Assembly (NCBI GenBank): GCA_900471515.1
Contig: UCFC01000035.1
Location: 1 to 64,000 of the forward strand
Origin: Hyphomicrobiales bacterium
GTDB taxonomy: Bacteria > Pseudomonadota > Alphaproteobacteria > Rhizobiales > Rhizobiaceae
Direction of reading: 5' to 3'
DNA: 64,000 nt
In this document: positions 33,392-41,365 of the stretch, one piece after another
Position numbering within the stretch: the stretch's first letter is position 1
How the letters are laid out: each line of letters opens with the position of its first letter
Made by a program: the position numbers and the translations under genes
Notes under the pieces: model-generated
Database searches by the model: none
What the model saw: only the letters and a program-made list of their open reading frames with translations
What the model was told of the DNA's origin: nothing

Positions 33392-34495
33392 ATGGGCTTC
33401 AAATGCGGTATCGTCGGTCTGCCGAATGTGGGCAAATCGACCCTCTTCAATGCGCTCACCAAGACGGCGGCGGCACAGGCGGCGAACTATCCCTTCTGCA
33501 CGATCGAACCGAACACCGGCGAAGTGGCCGTTCCCGACGCGCGCATGCAGACGCTTGCCAATGTCGCCAAGTCGAAGGAAATCATTCCGACCCGCATCAA
33601 CTTCGTCGACATTGCCGGCCTCGTGCGCGGCGCCTCGAAGGGTGAAGGTCTCGGCAACCAGTTTCTCGCCAATATCCGCGAAGTCGATGCCATCGTGCAT
33701 GTGCTGCGCTGCTTCGAAGACGGAGATATCACCCATGTCGAAGGCCGCATCGACCCGGTCGCCGACGCCGATACGATCGAGACCGAGCTGATGCTCGCCG
33801 ACCTCGACAGCCTGGAACGCCGCACTGAGCAGACCCGCAAGCGCGCCACCGGCAAGGACAAGGAATCCATGGCCATGCTGCCGGTCATGGAAGCCTCGCT
33901 GAAACTGCTTCAGGACGGCAAGCCCGTCCGCACGCTGCTGTCCAGGCTCGATGCCGAAGAGACCCGCATCCTCAAGGGCCTGAACCTGTTGACCTCGCAT
34001 CCGGTCCTCTACGTCTGCAACGTCGCGGAGAGCGATGCCGCAACCGGCAACAAATACACCGAAGCCGTCGCCGCCATGGCGAGAGAACAGGGTGCGGAAA
34101 CCGTCATCATCTCGGCTGCGATCGAGGCCGAGGTTGCCCAGCTTCCGGACGAGGAAGCCAAGGAATTCCTTTCGGCCCTCGGCCTCGACGAAGCCGGTCT
34201 CGACCGCCTGATCCGCGCCGGCTACAAGCTGCTGAACCTCATCACCTATTTCACGGTCGGGCCGAAGGAAACGCGCGCCTGGACGATCGAGCGCGGCACC
34301 AAGGCGCCGCAGGCGGCCGGTGTGATCCACTCGGATTTCGAGCGCGGTTTCATCCGCGCCAATACCATCGCCTATGACGATTATATCCAGTTCGGCGGCG
34401 AAGTCGGCGCCAAGGAGGCCGGCAAGGCGCGCGACGAAGGCAAGGAATATGTCGTCCAGGACGGCGACGTCATCCACTTCCGCTTCAACACCTGA
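33392..34495 (+). CDS. ychF: Redox-regulated ATPase YchF (OLA1 family)
   Basis: A 367-residue Obg-type P-loop protein that hydrolyses ATP rather than GTP. P-loop GLPNVGKSTLFNAL, switch region NYPFCTIEPNTG, G3 DIAGLVRGASKGEGLGNQFL, the altered G4 CNVAESD typical for ATP preference, a coiled coil (about residues 130-200) and a C-terminal TGS domain (ITYFTVGPKETRAWTIERGTKAPQAAGVIHSDFERGFIRA). It associates with ribosomes and influences stress responses in E. coli. Confidence 0.96.
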   Translation: MGFKCGIVGLPNVGKSTLFNALTKTAAAQAANYPFCTIEPNTGEVAVPDARMQTLANVAKSKEIIPTRINFVDIAGLVRGASKGEGLGNQFLANIREVDAIVHVLRCFEDGDITHVEGRIDPVADADTIETELMLADLDSLERRTEQTRKRATGKDKESMAMLPVMEASLKLLQDGKPVRTLLSRLDAEETRILKGLNLLTSHPVLYVCNVAESDAATGNKYTEAVAAMAREQGAETVIISAAIEAEVAQLPDEEAKEFLSALGLDEAGLDRLIRAGYKLLNLITYFTVGPKETRAWTIERGTKAPQAAGVIHSDFERGFIRANTIAYDDYIQFGGEVGAKEAGKARDEGKEYVVQDGDVIHFRFNT

Positions 34496-34552
34496 CGCAC
34501 AAGCATGCCGCGCAACAATGTGCAGCGCTTTTGCGATGACGACATGCGCCAG

Positions 34553-34589
34553 ACAAAAACGAAGGCTGCCGCTCAACCGGGCGGCAGCC
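34553..34589 (-). terminator. Terminator of the DUF2157 gene
   Basis: Stem GGCTGCCGC/GCGGCAGCC (34564-34572 with 34581-34589), loop of eight bases containing the gene's stop codon, followed on the minus strand by TTCGTTTTTG. Confidence 0.65.
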
Positions 34590-35643
34590 GCTCCACCATG
34601 CCCGAGGGCAAGGCGCGCAGCACGATGCGCCGGAGCGGCATCCAGCCCGTGCCGATGACAAGCACGATCACGCCGACGACAACAAGCGTCCCGAAGATGT
34701 AGGTGTCGACGGTCGCGCTCCCCTGCCGGAAGATGCCGTAGATCGCCAGTCCCAGCGTCAGCAGGCCCGACGTCACGAAAGCGCGCCGGTCGATAACCAG
34801 GCCGATCAGCATCAGGAGCGCGACGATGGCGACGACGACAGGCGTCTTGAACGAGTTTGCGTCCATGATATCCAGCCAGCCGCCGTCGAGCGAAAGCAAG
34901 GCCCGGATGCTGTAAAGCAGGGCCGGTGCCGCCACGAGATGGAGCCAGAAGGCGACATCCGATCGCGTCGTGCGGCGGAACCTGTCGCTGAGATCGAAGC
35001 CGAGCGCGGCGGCGAACAGGCCGACAGCGCAGGCAAACAGGATGACCGACACGAGCGTCGGGTGGTTGAGGATAAAGGCATCGTCGCCGCTCGCCCATTG
35101 CAACAGGCGGAAGACGAGCGCAAGCACAAGGGCAAGGCCGGAGAAGATCGTGAGCGCAAGCGCAAGCGGCACACGGTAGCGCAGATAGAAAAGCCCCATG
35201 ATGACGGGGAAGGAGACGATGAACGTATCGATGCCGTCACCGGTCAGCCACAGATCGGCATTGGACGGATAGACCGACAGCATCATCCGGAAGGTCCAGG
35301 CAAAGGCCGCCAGCGTCAGCACCACGGCCGGCAGGGCCAGGCGCTGACGTTTCACGAGGATTTCCGCCAGAATCAGGATCGCCGGCAGAACCGCATAAAG
35401 CGAGGCGAGCCCCCAGGGGCCGGCAAGCGCAATCAGGATGCCGATGGTAATCAGCACGTCGTGGAAGCCGCGCACGAAGCGCGGCGTCTCCGTATCCGAC
35501 CAGGCGGCATCGGCGAGCGCGCCGGCACGCACCTCGACGATCACGCCCCGTGCCTCCAGGAACGGCACGAGCCGCGCCCCGGCCTCCGCGGTAATCAGCC
35601 CCTCGCGCGCCGCCTCGTCCAGTATCGATCTCAATTCAGCCAT
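34573..35643 (-). CDS. DUF2157-like multi-span membrane protein
   Basis: A 356-residue integral membrane protein. The N-terminal about 60 residues are soluble (MAELRSILDEAAREGLITAEAGARLVPFLEARGV), as in DUF2157, followed by about ten hydrophobic segments with short loops, for example VLITIGILIALAGPWGLASLYAVLPAILILAEIL. Function unknown. It converges with ychF and its stop codon is inside its own terminator loop. Confidence 0.65.
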   Translation of the reverse strand: MAELRSILDEAAREGLITAEAGARLVPFLEARGVIVEVRAGALADAAWSDTETPRFVRGFHDVLITIGILIALAGPWGLASLYAVLPAILILAEILVKRQRLALPAVVLTLAAFAWTFRMMLSVYPSNADLWLTGDGIDTFIVSFPVIMGLFYLRYRVPLALALTIFSGLALVLALVFRLLQWASGDDAFILNHPTLVSVILFACAVGLFAAALGFDLSDRFRRTTRSDVAFWLHLVAAPALLYSIRALLSLDGGWLDIMDANSFKTPVVVAIVALLMLIGLVIDRRAFVTSGLLTLGLAIYGIFRQGSATVDTYIFGTLVVVGVIVLVIGTGWMPLRRIVLRALPSGMVERLPPG

Positions 35644-35729
35644 GCCACCGCCCCCATGCAATTCCCCTATGGAATCATTGAGCCCGCGCGGATGCTATTG
35701 TAAGCAGAGAACCCTGCCTATGATGGGAG

Positions 35730-36206
35730 ATGGCGATGCCTGCAGAAAAGCTCGCTTATGAAGATTTTCAGCCCGGCCGGCGCTTCCCGCTCGGCCCGAA
35801 GGCGGTGACGGCACCCGAAATCATCGAATTTGCCAGGGAATTCGACCCGCAGCCCATGCATCTGGATGAAGAAGCCGGTCGCGCCAGCATCCTCGGCGGA
35901 CTTGCCGCCTCCGGTTGGCACACGTCGGCGATGTTCATGCGCATGATGGCCGACAGCTACGTGCTCAACTCCCTCTGCGAGGGCGCTCCCGGCGTCGATT
36001 TCATGGAGTGGCGCAAGCCCGTGCTCGCCGGCGATACGCTGTCGGGCCATTCGACCGTGCTGGAGGCGCGCGCCATGCGCTCGCGGCCCGGCCTCGGCAT
36101 CGTCAAATTCCGCCATGAGGTGGAAAACCAGCGCGGCGAACTGGTCTGCCTGACGGAAAATTCCGTGATCTTCGGGATGCGCAATAGCCCGGAGGCCGGC
36201 GCATGA
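35730..36206 (+). CDS. MaoC-like dehydratase (first of a pair)
   Basis: A 158-residue hot-dog fold protein. FAREFDPQPMHLDEEAGRASILGGLAASGWHTSAMFMRMM holds the MaoC active-site Asp and His (FDPQPMH). Such enzymes hydrate enoyl-CoA thioesters. The start may be 35730 or 35736. The second MaoC gene overlaps its end (ATGA), so the two products probably form a heterodimer or act in one step. Confidence 0.88.
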   Translation: MAMPAEKLAYEDFQPGRRFPLGPKAVTAPEIIEFAREFDPQPMHLDEEAGRASILGGLAASGWHTSAMFMRMMADSYVLNSLCEGAPGVDFMEWRKPVLAGDTLSGHSTVLEARAMRSRPGLGIVKFRHEVENQRGELVCLTENSVIFGMRNSPEAGA

Positions 36207-36670
36207 GAATGACCGAACTTTACGAGACAGGCGACAGGACCGAGATCGGCTCCTACCTCTTCACTGAGGAAAGGATCCTCCGCTTCGCCCGCAAATACGA
36301 TCCGCAGCGCTTCCATACCGACAGGGATGCGGCCAGGAACACCATGTTCGGCGCGCTCTGCGCCTCCGGCTGGCACACGACGGCCGCCTGGATGCAATGT
36401 TTCCTCAGATACTGGATGGCGGAGATTGGCCGGCTGAAGAGCGAGGGGCTGGAGCCGCCGAACCTCGGCCCCTCACCCGGTTTCCAGAAGCTGCAATGGC
36501 TGAAGCCGGTCTTTGTCGATGAGACGGTCAGCTATTCCGTGACCTTTCTCTCCGGCCGGCCGCTTGCATCGCGGCCGGGCTGGCATCTCAACACCATCCA
36601 CTGCGAAGGCGTCAATCAGGACGCGATTGCGGTCATCCGCTTCGAAAGCACGGTGCTGGAATTCGAATAG
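36203..36670 (+). CDS. MaoC-like dehydratase (second of a pair)
   Basis: A 155-residue hot-dog fold paralog of the gene before it, with the motif FARKYDPQRFHTDRDAARNTMFGALCASGWHTTAAWMQCF and the same Asp and His. The ATG start overlaps the upstream stop by 4 bp. Neither protein has a clear acyl-CoA substrate, and no acyl-CoA metabolic genes are next to them. Confidence 0.88.
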   Translation: MRMTELYETGDRTEIGSYLFTEERILRFARKYDPQRFHTDRDAARNTMFGALCASGWHTTAAWMQCFLRYWMAEIGRLKSEGLEPPNLGPSPGFQKLQWLKPVFVDETVSYSVTFLSGRPLASRPGWHLNTIHCEGVNQDAIAVIRFESTVLEFE

Positions 36671-36715
36671 CCGGCGCTGCGGCGATGCCGCCGCATTTGC
36701 CCCGAACGACGATCG

Positions 36716-37258
36716 TCAGTGGCCGGAAAATTCCACCAGCGTGTGCACGTCGACGCCGAGATCCTCCAGCTTCTTGCGCCCGCCGAGATCCGGCAGGTCG
36801 ATGACGAAGCAGGCGCCGACCACTTCCGCGCCGATCTGGCGCAGAAGCTGCGTCGCGCCGACAGCCGTACCGCCCGTGGCGATCAGATCGTCGACGAGGA
36901 TCACCTTCTCGCCCGGCTGGACGGCATCGCGGTGCATCTCCATCTCGTCCACGCCATATTCCAGGCTATAGGCGATGCGCACCGTGTCATGCGGCAGCTT
37001 GCCCTTCTTGCGGATCGGCACGAAGCCCGACGAAAGCTGATGCGCAACCGCGCCACCGAGGATGAAGCCCCGCGCCTCCATGCCGGCAATCTTGTCGATC
37101 TTCAGGCCGGCATAGGGCTGCACGAGCTCGTCCACCGCGCGGCGGAAGGCGCGCGGATTGCCGAGCAGCGTCGTGATGTCGCGAAAGATGATGCCGGGCT
37201 TGGGGTAATCCGGAATGGAGCGGATGCTGGCCGCAAGCTCCGAAAGCGTATTGTTCAT
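36716..37258 (-). CDS. apt: Adenine phosphoribosyltransferase
   Basis: A 180-residue purine salvage enzyme (adenine + PRPP to AMP). Start MNNTLSELAASIRSIPDYPKPGIIFRDITTLLGNPRAFRRAV matches the family N-terminus; the PRPP loop is VILVDDLIATGGTAVGATQLL; ARGFILGGAVAHQL and GFVPIRKKGKLPH are typical. Length is standard. Confidence 0.95.
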   Translation of the reverse strand: MNNTLSELAASIRSIPDYPKPGIIFRDITTLLGNPRAFRRAVDELVQPYAGLKIDKIAGMEARGFILGGAVAHQLSSGFVPIRKKGKLPHDTVRIAYSLEYGVDEMEMHRDAVQPGEKVILVDDLIATGGTAVGATQLLRQIGAEVVGACFVIDLPDLGGRKKLEDLGVDVHTLVEFSGH

Positions 37259-37325
37259 CGAAAATCCGTATCTGCGAGGGGCATGAAACCCCGGCACACT
37301 ATCAATTGCGCCGGATCAAACCAAA

Positions 37326-37350
37326 TAAAAAAGGCGGCCGTGAAGCCGCC
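37326..37350 (-). terminator. petABC operon terminator
   Basis: Stem GGCGGC/GCCGCC (37333-37338 with 37345-37350), loop GGTGAA-like, followed on the minus strand by a long T-run (A-run 37326-37332). It lies just after the petC stop. Confidence 0.8.
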
Positions 37351-37373
37351 TCTCCGAAGCAATGAAAGATCGC

Positions 37374-38246
37374 TTAGTGGTCGATCCGCGAATAGACCGA
37401 GCGCTTGGTCAGGTAGATCAGCACGGTGAAGATCAGCAGGAAGACCATAACCATGAAACCGGTGCGCTTGCGCTCTTCCAGATGCGGCTCGGAAGCCCAC
37501 ATCAGGAACGAGGAAACGTCCTTGGCATACTGATCGACCGTCTGCGGCGAACCGTCGTCATAGGTGACCTGGTCGTCGGAGAGCGGCTTCGGCATAGCGA
37601 AGGCAGCGGCGGCGTGGAAATACGGGTTATAGTGCGCGCCAGCCGGAACCTGGAAGCCGGACGGCGGCTCCTCATAGCCGGTCAGCAGCGAGTAGATATA
37701 GTCCGGGCCGCTTTCCTGGTACTGGGTGAAAATGTCGAAGACGAACTGCGGGAAACCGCGCTCGACTTCGCGTGCCTTGGCAAGCAGCGACATGTCCGGC
37801 GGCGCCGCACCGTTGTTGGCAGCAGCTGCCGCTTCCGCATTCGGATAAGGCGACGGGAAGTGGTCGGACGGAACCGCCTTGCGGGTGAACATTTCGCCGT
37901 TGGCGTCCGGGCCGTCCTGGACTTCGTAATTGGCGGCGAAAGCCTTGACCTGCGCGTCCGAATAGCCGAGCTCGCCCAGCATGCGGAAGGGCACGAGGCT
38001 CATCGAGTGGCAGGCGGAACAGACTTCCGTATAGACCTTCAGGCCGCGCTGCAGCTGACCCTTGTCATAGTGGCCGAACGGGCCGGCAAAGGTCCAGTCG
38101 ATCTCCTTGGGCTCCTTCAGCGGGTAGTGCGGGGTGGCGCTTTCCTCATGGTGGGCGGCCGGAGCCGCCGCCTCCTGAGCAAGAGCCATGCCGCCAAGGC
38201 CGGCCGCGACAGCGAGCGAGAGAATGCTTGCAACAAGCTTTTTCAT
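37374..38246 (-). CDS. petC: Cytochrome c1 subunit of the bc1 complex
   Basis: A 290-residue cytochrome. Signal peptide MKKLVASILSLAVAAGLGGMALA, covalent heme motif CSACH in VYTEVCSACHSMSLVPFR, the axial Met region in the C-terminal part, and a single membrane anchor near the end (FMVMVFLLIFTVLIYLTKRSVYSRIDH). It takes electrons from the Rieske protein to cytochrome c in the periplasm. Third gene of petABC, 25 nt after petB. Confidence 0.95.
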   Translation of the reverse strand: MKKLVASILSLAVAAGLGGMALAQEAAAPAAHHEESATPHYPLKEPKEIDWTFAGPFGHYDKGQLQRGLKVYTEVCSACHSMSLVPFRMLGELGYSDAQVKAFAANYEVQDGPDANGEMFTRKAVPSDHFPSPYPNAEAAAAANNGAAPPDMSLLAKAREVERGFPQFVFDIFTQYQESGPDYIYSLLTGYEEPPSGFQVPAGAHYNPYFHAAAAFAMPKPLSDDQVTYDDGSPQTVDQYAKDVSSFLMWASEPHLEERKRTGFMVMVFLLIFTVLIYLTKRSVYSRIDH

Positions 38247-38271
38247 ATTTCTATCCTTCCCGTCCGCTTGC

Positions 38272-39558
38272 TCAGGCCTTGGCCGCCGCAGCGGTCTTGG
38301 CCGCTGCCGTCTTGTTGCGCTTTTCGAGCACCGCTTCGGTGATCGAATTCGGGATACGGCGCGGTGTTTCCACCAGACCGAGAACCGGCATCGCAACCAG
38401 GAAGAAGGCAAAGTAGAGAAGCGTGCAGAACTGCGAGATCATGACGTAGACACCTTCGGCAGGCTGCGAACCGAGCCAGCCGAGGATGATCGCGTTGATC
38501 ACGAACAGCCAGTAGAACAGCTTGAACCACGGACGGTAGACCGCCGAGCGGACCTTCGACGTATCAAGCCAGGGCAGGAAGAACAGCACGATGATGGCAC
38601 CGAACATGACCAGAACGCCGCCGAGTTTGGAGTCGATCGGGCCGACATTGAAGGTGATCGAGCGCAGCATCGCGTAGAACGGCAGGAAGTACCATTCCGG
38701 AACGATATGGGCCGGGGTCTTCAGCGGATCGGCCGGAATGTAGTTGTCGGCATGGCCGAGATAGTTCGGCAGGTAGAAGACGAAATAGGCATAGACGATC
38801 AGGAAGACCGAGACGCCGAGCGCATCCTTGAGCGTTGCGTAAGGCGTGAAACGAACCGTATCCGTCTTGGTCTTGACTTCGACGCCGGTCGGGTTCGTCT
38901 GGCCGGTGACGTGCAGAGCCCAGATATGCAGCACGACGACGCCGGCAATCATGAAAGGCAGCAGGTAATGCAGCGAGAAGAAGCGGTTGAGCGTCGGCTG
39001 GTCGACGGCGAAGCCGCCGAGCAGGAACTGCTGAACCCACTCGCCGACCAGCGGGAAGGCCGAGAAGAAGCCGGTGATGACGGTCGCCCCCCAGAAGGAC
39101 ATCTGGCCCCAGGGCAGAACGTAGCCCATGAAGCCGGTTGCCATCATCAGCAGGTAGATGACGACGCCGAGGATCCAGAGGATTTCGCGCGGCGCCTTGT
39201 AGGAGCCGTAGTAAAGGCCACGGGCGATATGCAGGTAGACGGCGACGAAGAAGAAGGAAGCGCCGTTGGCATGCAGGTAGCGCAACAGCCAGCCATGGTT
39301 GACGTCGCGCATGATCTTTTCAACGGAGTTGAAGGCGATCGTGGTGTCGGCGGCATAGTGCATGGCGAGCGTAACACCCGTCAGGATCTGCACGATCAGC
39401 ATGACCGCGAGCATGGCACCGAACGTATAGGCGTAGTTCAGGTTCCGCGGAACCGGGTAGGCGACGAAGCTGTCATAGACCATGCGCGGCAGCGGAAGGC
39501 GCGCATCGACCCACTTTTCCAGGCCGGTTGATGGTTCGTAGCTGGAATGGCCACTCAT
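38272..39558 (-). CDS. petB: Cytochrome b subunit of the bc1 complex
   Basis: A 428-residue eight-helix protein that binds hemes bL and bH. NHGWLLRYLHANGASFFFVAVYLHIARGLYYG carries heme ligand histidines; GYVLPWGQMSFWGATVITGF and the PEWY loop (HIVPEWYFLPFYAML) are the quinol-oxidation site motifs. The C-terminal extension is Ala/Lys-rich (RNKTAAAKTAAAAKA). Second gene of petABC. Confidence 0.96.
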   Translation of the reverse strand: MSGHSSYEPSTGLEKWVDARLPLPRMVYDSFVAYPVPRNLNYAYTFGAMLAVMLIVQILTGVTLAMHYAADTTIAFNSVEKIMRDVNHGWLLRYLHANGASFFFVAVYLHIARGLYYGSYKAPREILWILGVVIYLLMMATGFMGYVLPWGQMSFWGATVITGFFSAFPLVGEWVQQFLLGGFAVDQPTLNRFFSLHYLLPFMIAGVVVLHIWALHVTGQTNPTGVEVKTKTDTVRFTPYATLKDALGVSVFLIVYAYFVFYLPNYLGHADNYIPADPLKTPAHIVPEWYFLPFYAMLRSITFNVGPIDSKLGGVLVMFGAIIVLFFLPWLDTSKVRSAVYRPWFKLFYWLFVINAIILGWLGSQPAEGVYVMISQFCTLLYFAFFLVAMPVLGLVETPRRIPNSITEAVLEKRNKTAAAKTAAAAKA

Positions 39559-39572
39559 AAATCAGTCTCCCC

Positions 39573-40148
39573 TCAACCGATCTTGATCTTGGTGTCGGAC
39601 ACGAATGAAAAGGTCGGGATCGCCAGGTTCTGCGGCGCCGGACCTTTGCGGATGCGGCCGGCCGTGTCGTAGACCGAGCCATGGCAGGGACAGAACCAAC
39701 CATTGTACTCGCCTGCCTGACCGAGCGGGACGCAGCCGAGATGGGTGCAGGTACCGATCATGACGATCCAGTTTTCCTTGCCCTGACCGCCCGAACGGTC
39801 GGCGCCCGTTGCCGGGGCGTCGGCAGGAAGGTTTGCGTTGCGCGCGATCGGATCCTTGAGTTCCGACAGCTGAACGTCGGCTGCGGCCTGCACTTCTTCG
39901 GGCGTGCGGTTGCGGATGAAGACCGGCTTGCCGCGCCACTTGACGGTCAGCGACATGCCGGGCTCGAGGCTCGCCACATCGACCTCGATGGAAGCCAGCG
40001 CCAGCGTCGACGCGTCCGGACGCATCTGATCGATGAACGGCCAGGCAACCGCAACGGCCCCGACCGCACCAGCCATGCCGGTGGTGAGATAAAGAAAATC
40101 ACGGCGAGTGGGCTCTGAGGCCTCGCTTGTCGTTACGTGTTCGCTCAC
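39573..40148 (-). CDS. petA: Rieske iron-sulfur subunit of the bc1 complex
   Basis: A 191-residue protein. N-terminal twin-arginine motif EPTRRDFLYLTTGMAGAVGAVAVAWPF marks Tat export and membrane anchoring. The [2Fe-2S] cluster motifs are CTHLGC and CPCHGS. It oxidises ubiquinol at the Qo site. First gene of the operon; the promoter must lie in the 260 bp before the divergent EEP gene. Confidence 0.96.
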   Translation of the reverse strand: MSEHVTTSEASEPTRRDFLYLTTGMAGAVGAVAVAWPFIDQMRPDASTLALASIEVDVASLEPGMSLTVKWRGKPVFIRNRTPEEVQAAADVQLSELKDPIARNANLPADAPATGADRSGGQGKENWIVMIGTCTHLGCVPLGQAGEYNGWFCPCHGSVYDTAGRIRKGPAPQNLAIPTFSFVSDTKIKIG

Positions 40149-40435
40149 GGCTTAACCATCCTCTGCGCAATTGTCGCGGAATTCCGCCCTGCCCCTCCAG
40201 AGGCGGCGAATCTATCAGAACATATTTCGGCCATAGATTCCCCACCAATCCGGCGCGTTCTATGCTTGATCGCAAATTATGTCCAGCCTTGACAAGGGGA
40301 TGGGGGCACAATGTCGCGGGAAATTTCAGTGAATTTTTTAAGGCAATCACTGACTTGCAAGTTGGTTGCGTTGCAACAAAGAAGGGGTCGTGTTAGGCGC
40401 TGCTGAGTTTGCCATACGAATCTGGATTTGCGCCG

Positions 40436-41365
40436 ATGAGGCATACCGTCTTCTGCGTATTGAGCGTCCTCATCACCATCGTCCTGGCCCTCGTTTCGCT
40501 CCGTTACGTCACCGGTTTCTGGCTGCTGTCCTTCGTCTACAGCTTCCAGATCCATCTGAGCCTCATCTGCGCCGTCGGTGCGGTCGTCGCCCTGTTTTTC
40601 AAGCGGCACTGGTACGGCTTCCTGATGCTGGCCGTGGCGACCTTCCTGAATATCCACGGCGTCATCATGCTGCGCGAATTCGTCGGCAGGACGCCGCAGC
40701 AGGATGCCCCCCGGCTTTTCCGCCTCATGTCCTTCAACGTCGAGATCGACAACTGGATCAACAACGAAAAGATCGCCGATGCCGTGCTGGCATCGGGTGC
40801 CGACGTCGTCGATCTCATGGAGGCCGTGCCGATCTTCCCGCAGCTGCCGCGGCTGCAGCAGATCTATCCCTACCGCATCGGCTGCGACACGATCGAGGTC
40901 TGCGATACGCTGATCCTGTCGAAACGTCCGTTCGCTCACTATGAAATTCAGGATCTCGGCAATCTCTGGAAGCGGCGGCTCGTGTCGGCATCGATCGATT
41001 TCGACGGAACGCCGGTCGATTTCTTGTTCACGCACCTCACCAAGCCCTATTTCGACGATTTTCAGAACGAAGAGCTGGTCGATCTGAAAACCGCCATGCA
41101 GAGCCATACGGGCGCGCTGGTCGTTGCCGGGGATTTCAATTCCTCGATCCTGGCGCCGACGATCCAGGAACTTTTGCGCGGCACCGGGCTCACCACGGCC
41201 TTTCCCGAACCGACGACCTGGCCGGTCGTCGCCGGGCCGTTCGGCATCAGCATCGACCACATTTTCGCAAGGCCGCCGCTGCTCATCCGCTCCACGAGCC
41301 GGCTGGAGGACAGTTTCGGCTCGAACCACTACGGCCTAATCAGCGATTTCGTTCGCGAATACTGA
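40436..41365 (+). CDS. EEP-superfamily membrane-anchored phosphodiesterase/nuclease
   Basis: About 309 residues. Three N-terminal membrane helices (VFCVLSVLITIVLALVSL, FWLLSFVYSFQIHLSLICAV..VALFF, YGFLMLAVATFLNIHGVI) precede an endonuclease/exonuclease/phosphatase domain with LMSFNVEIDNWIN, VVAGDFNSSILAP and ISIDHIFA, the metal and catalytic motifs (Asn, Asp-Asn, Asp-His). The substrate may be a nucleic acid, sphingolipid or inositol phosphate. A TTG start at 40409 is possible. Its end overlaps the convergent ABC gene by 30 bp. Confidence 0.82.
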   Translation: MRHTVFCVLSVLITIVLALVSLRYVTGFWLLSFVYSFQIHLSLICAVGAVVALFFKRHWYGFLMLAVATFLNIHGVIMLREFVGRTPQQDAPRLFRLMSFNVEIDNWINNEKIADAVLASGADVVDLMEAVPIFPQLPRLQQIYPYRIGCDTIEVCDTLILSKRPFAHYEIQDLGNLWKRRLVSASIDFDGTPVDFLFTHLTKPYFDDFQNEELVDLKTAMQSHTGALVVAGDFNSSILAPTIQELLRGTGLTTAFPEPTTWPVVAGPFGISIDHIFARPPLLIRSTSRLEDSFGSNHYGLISDFVREY

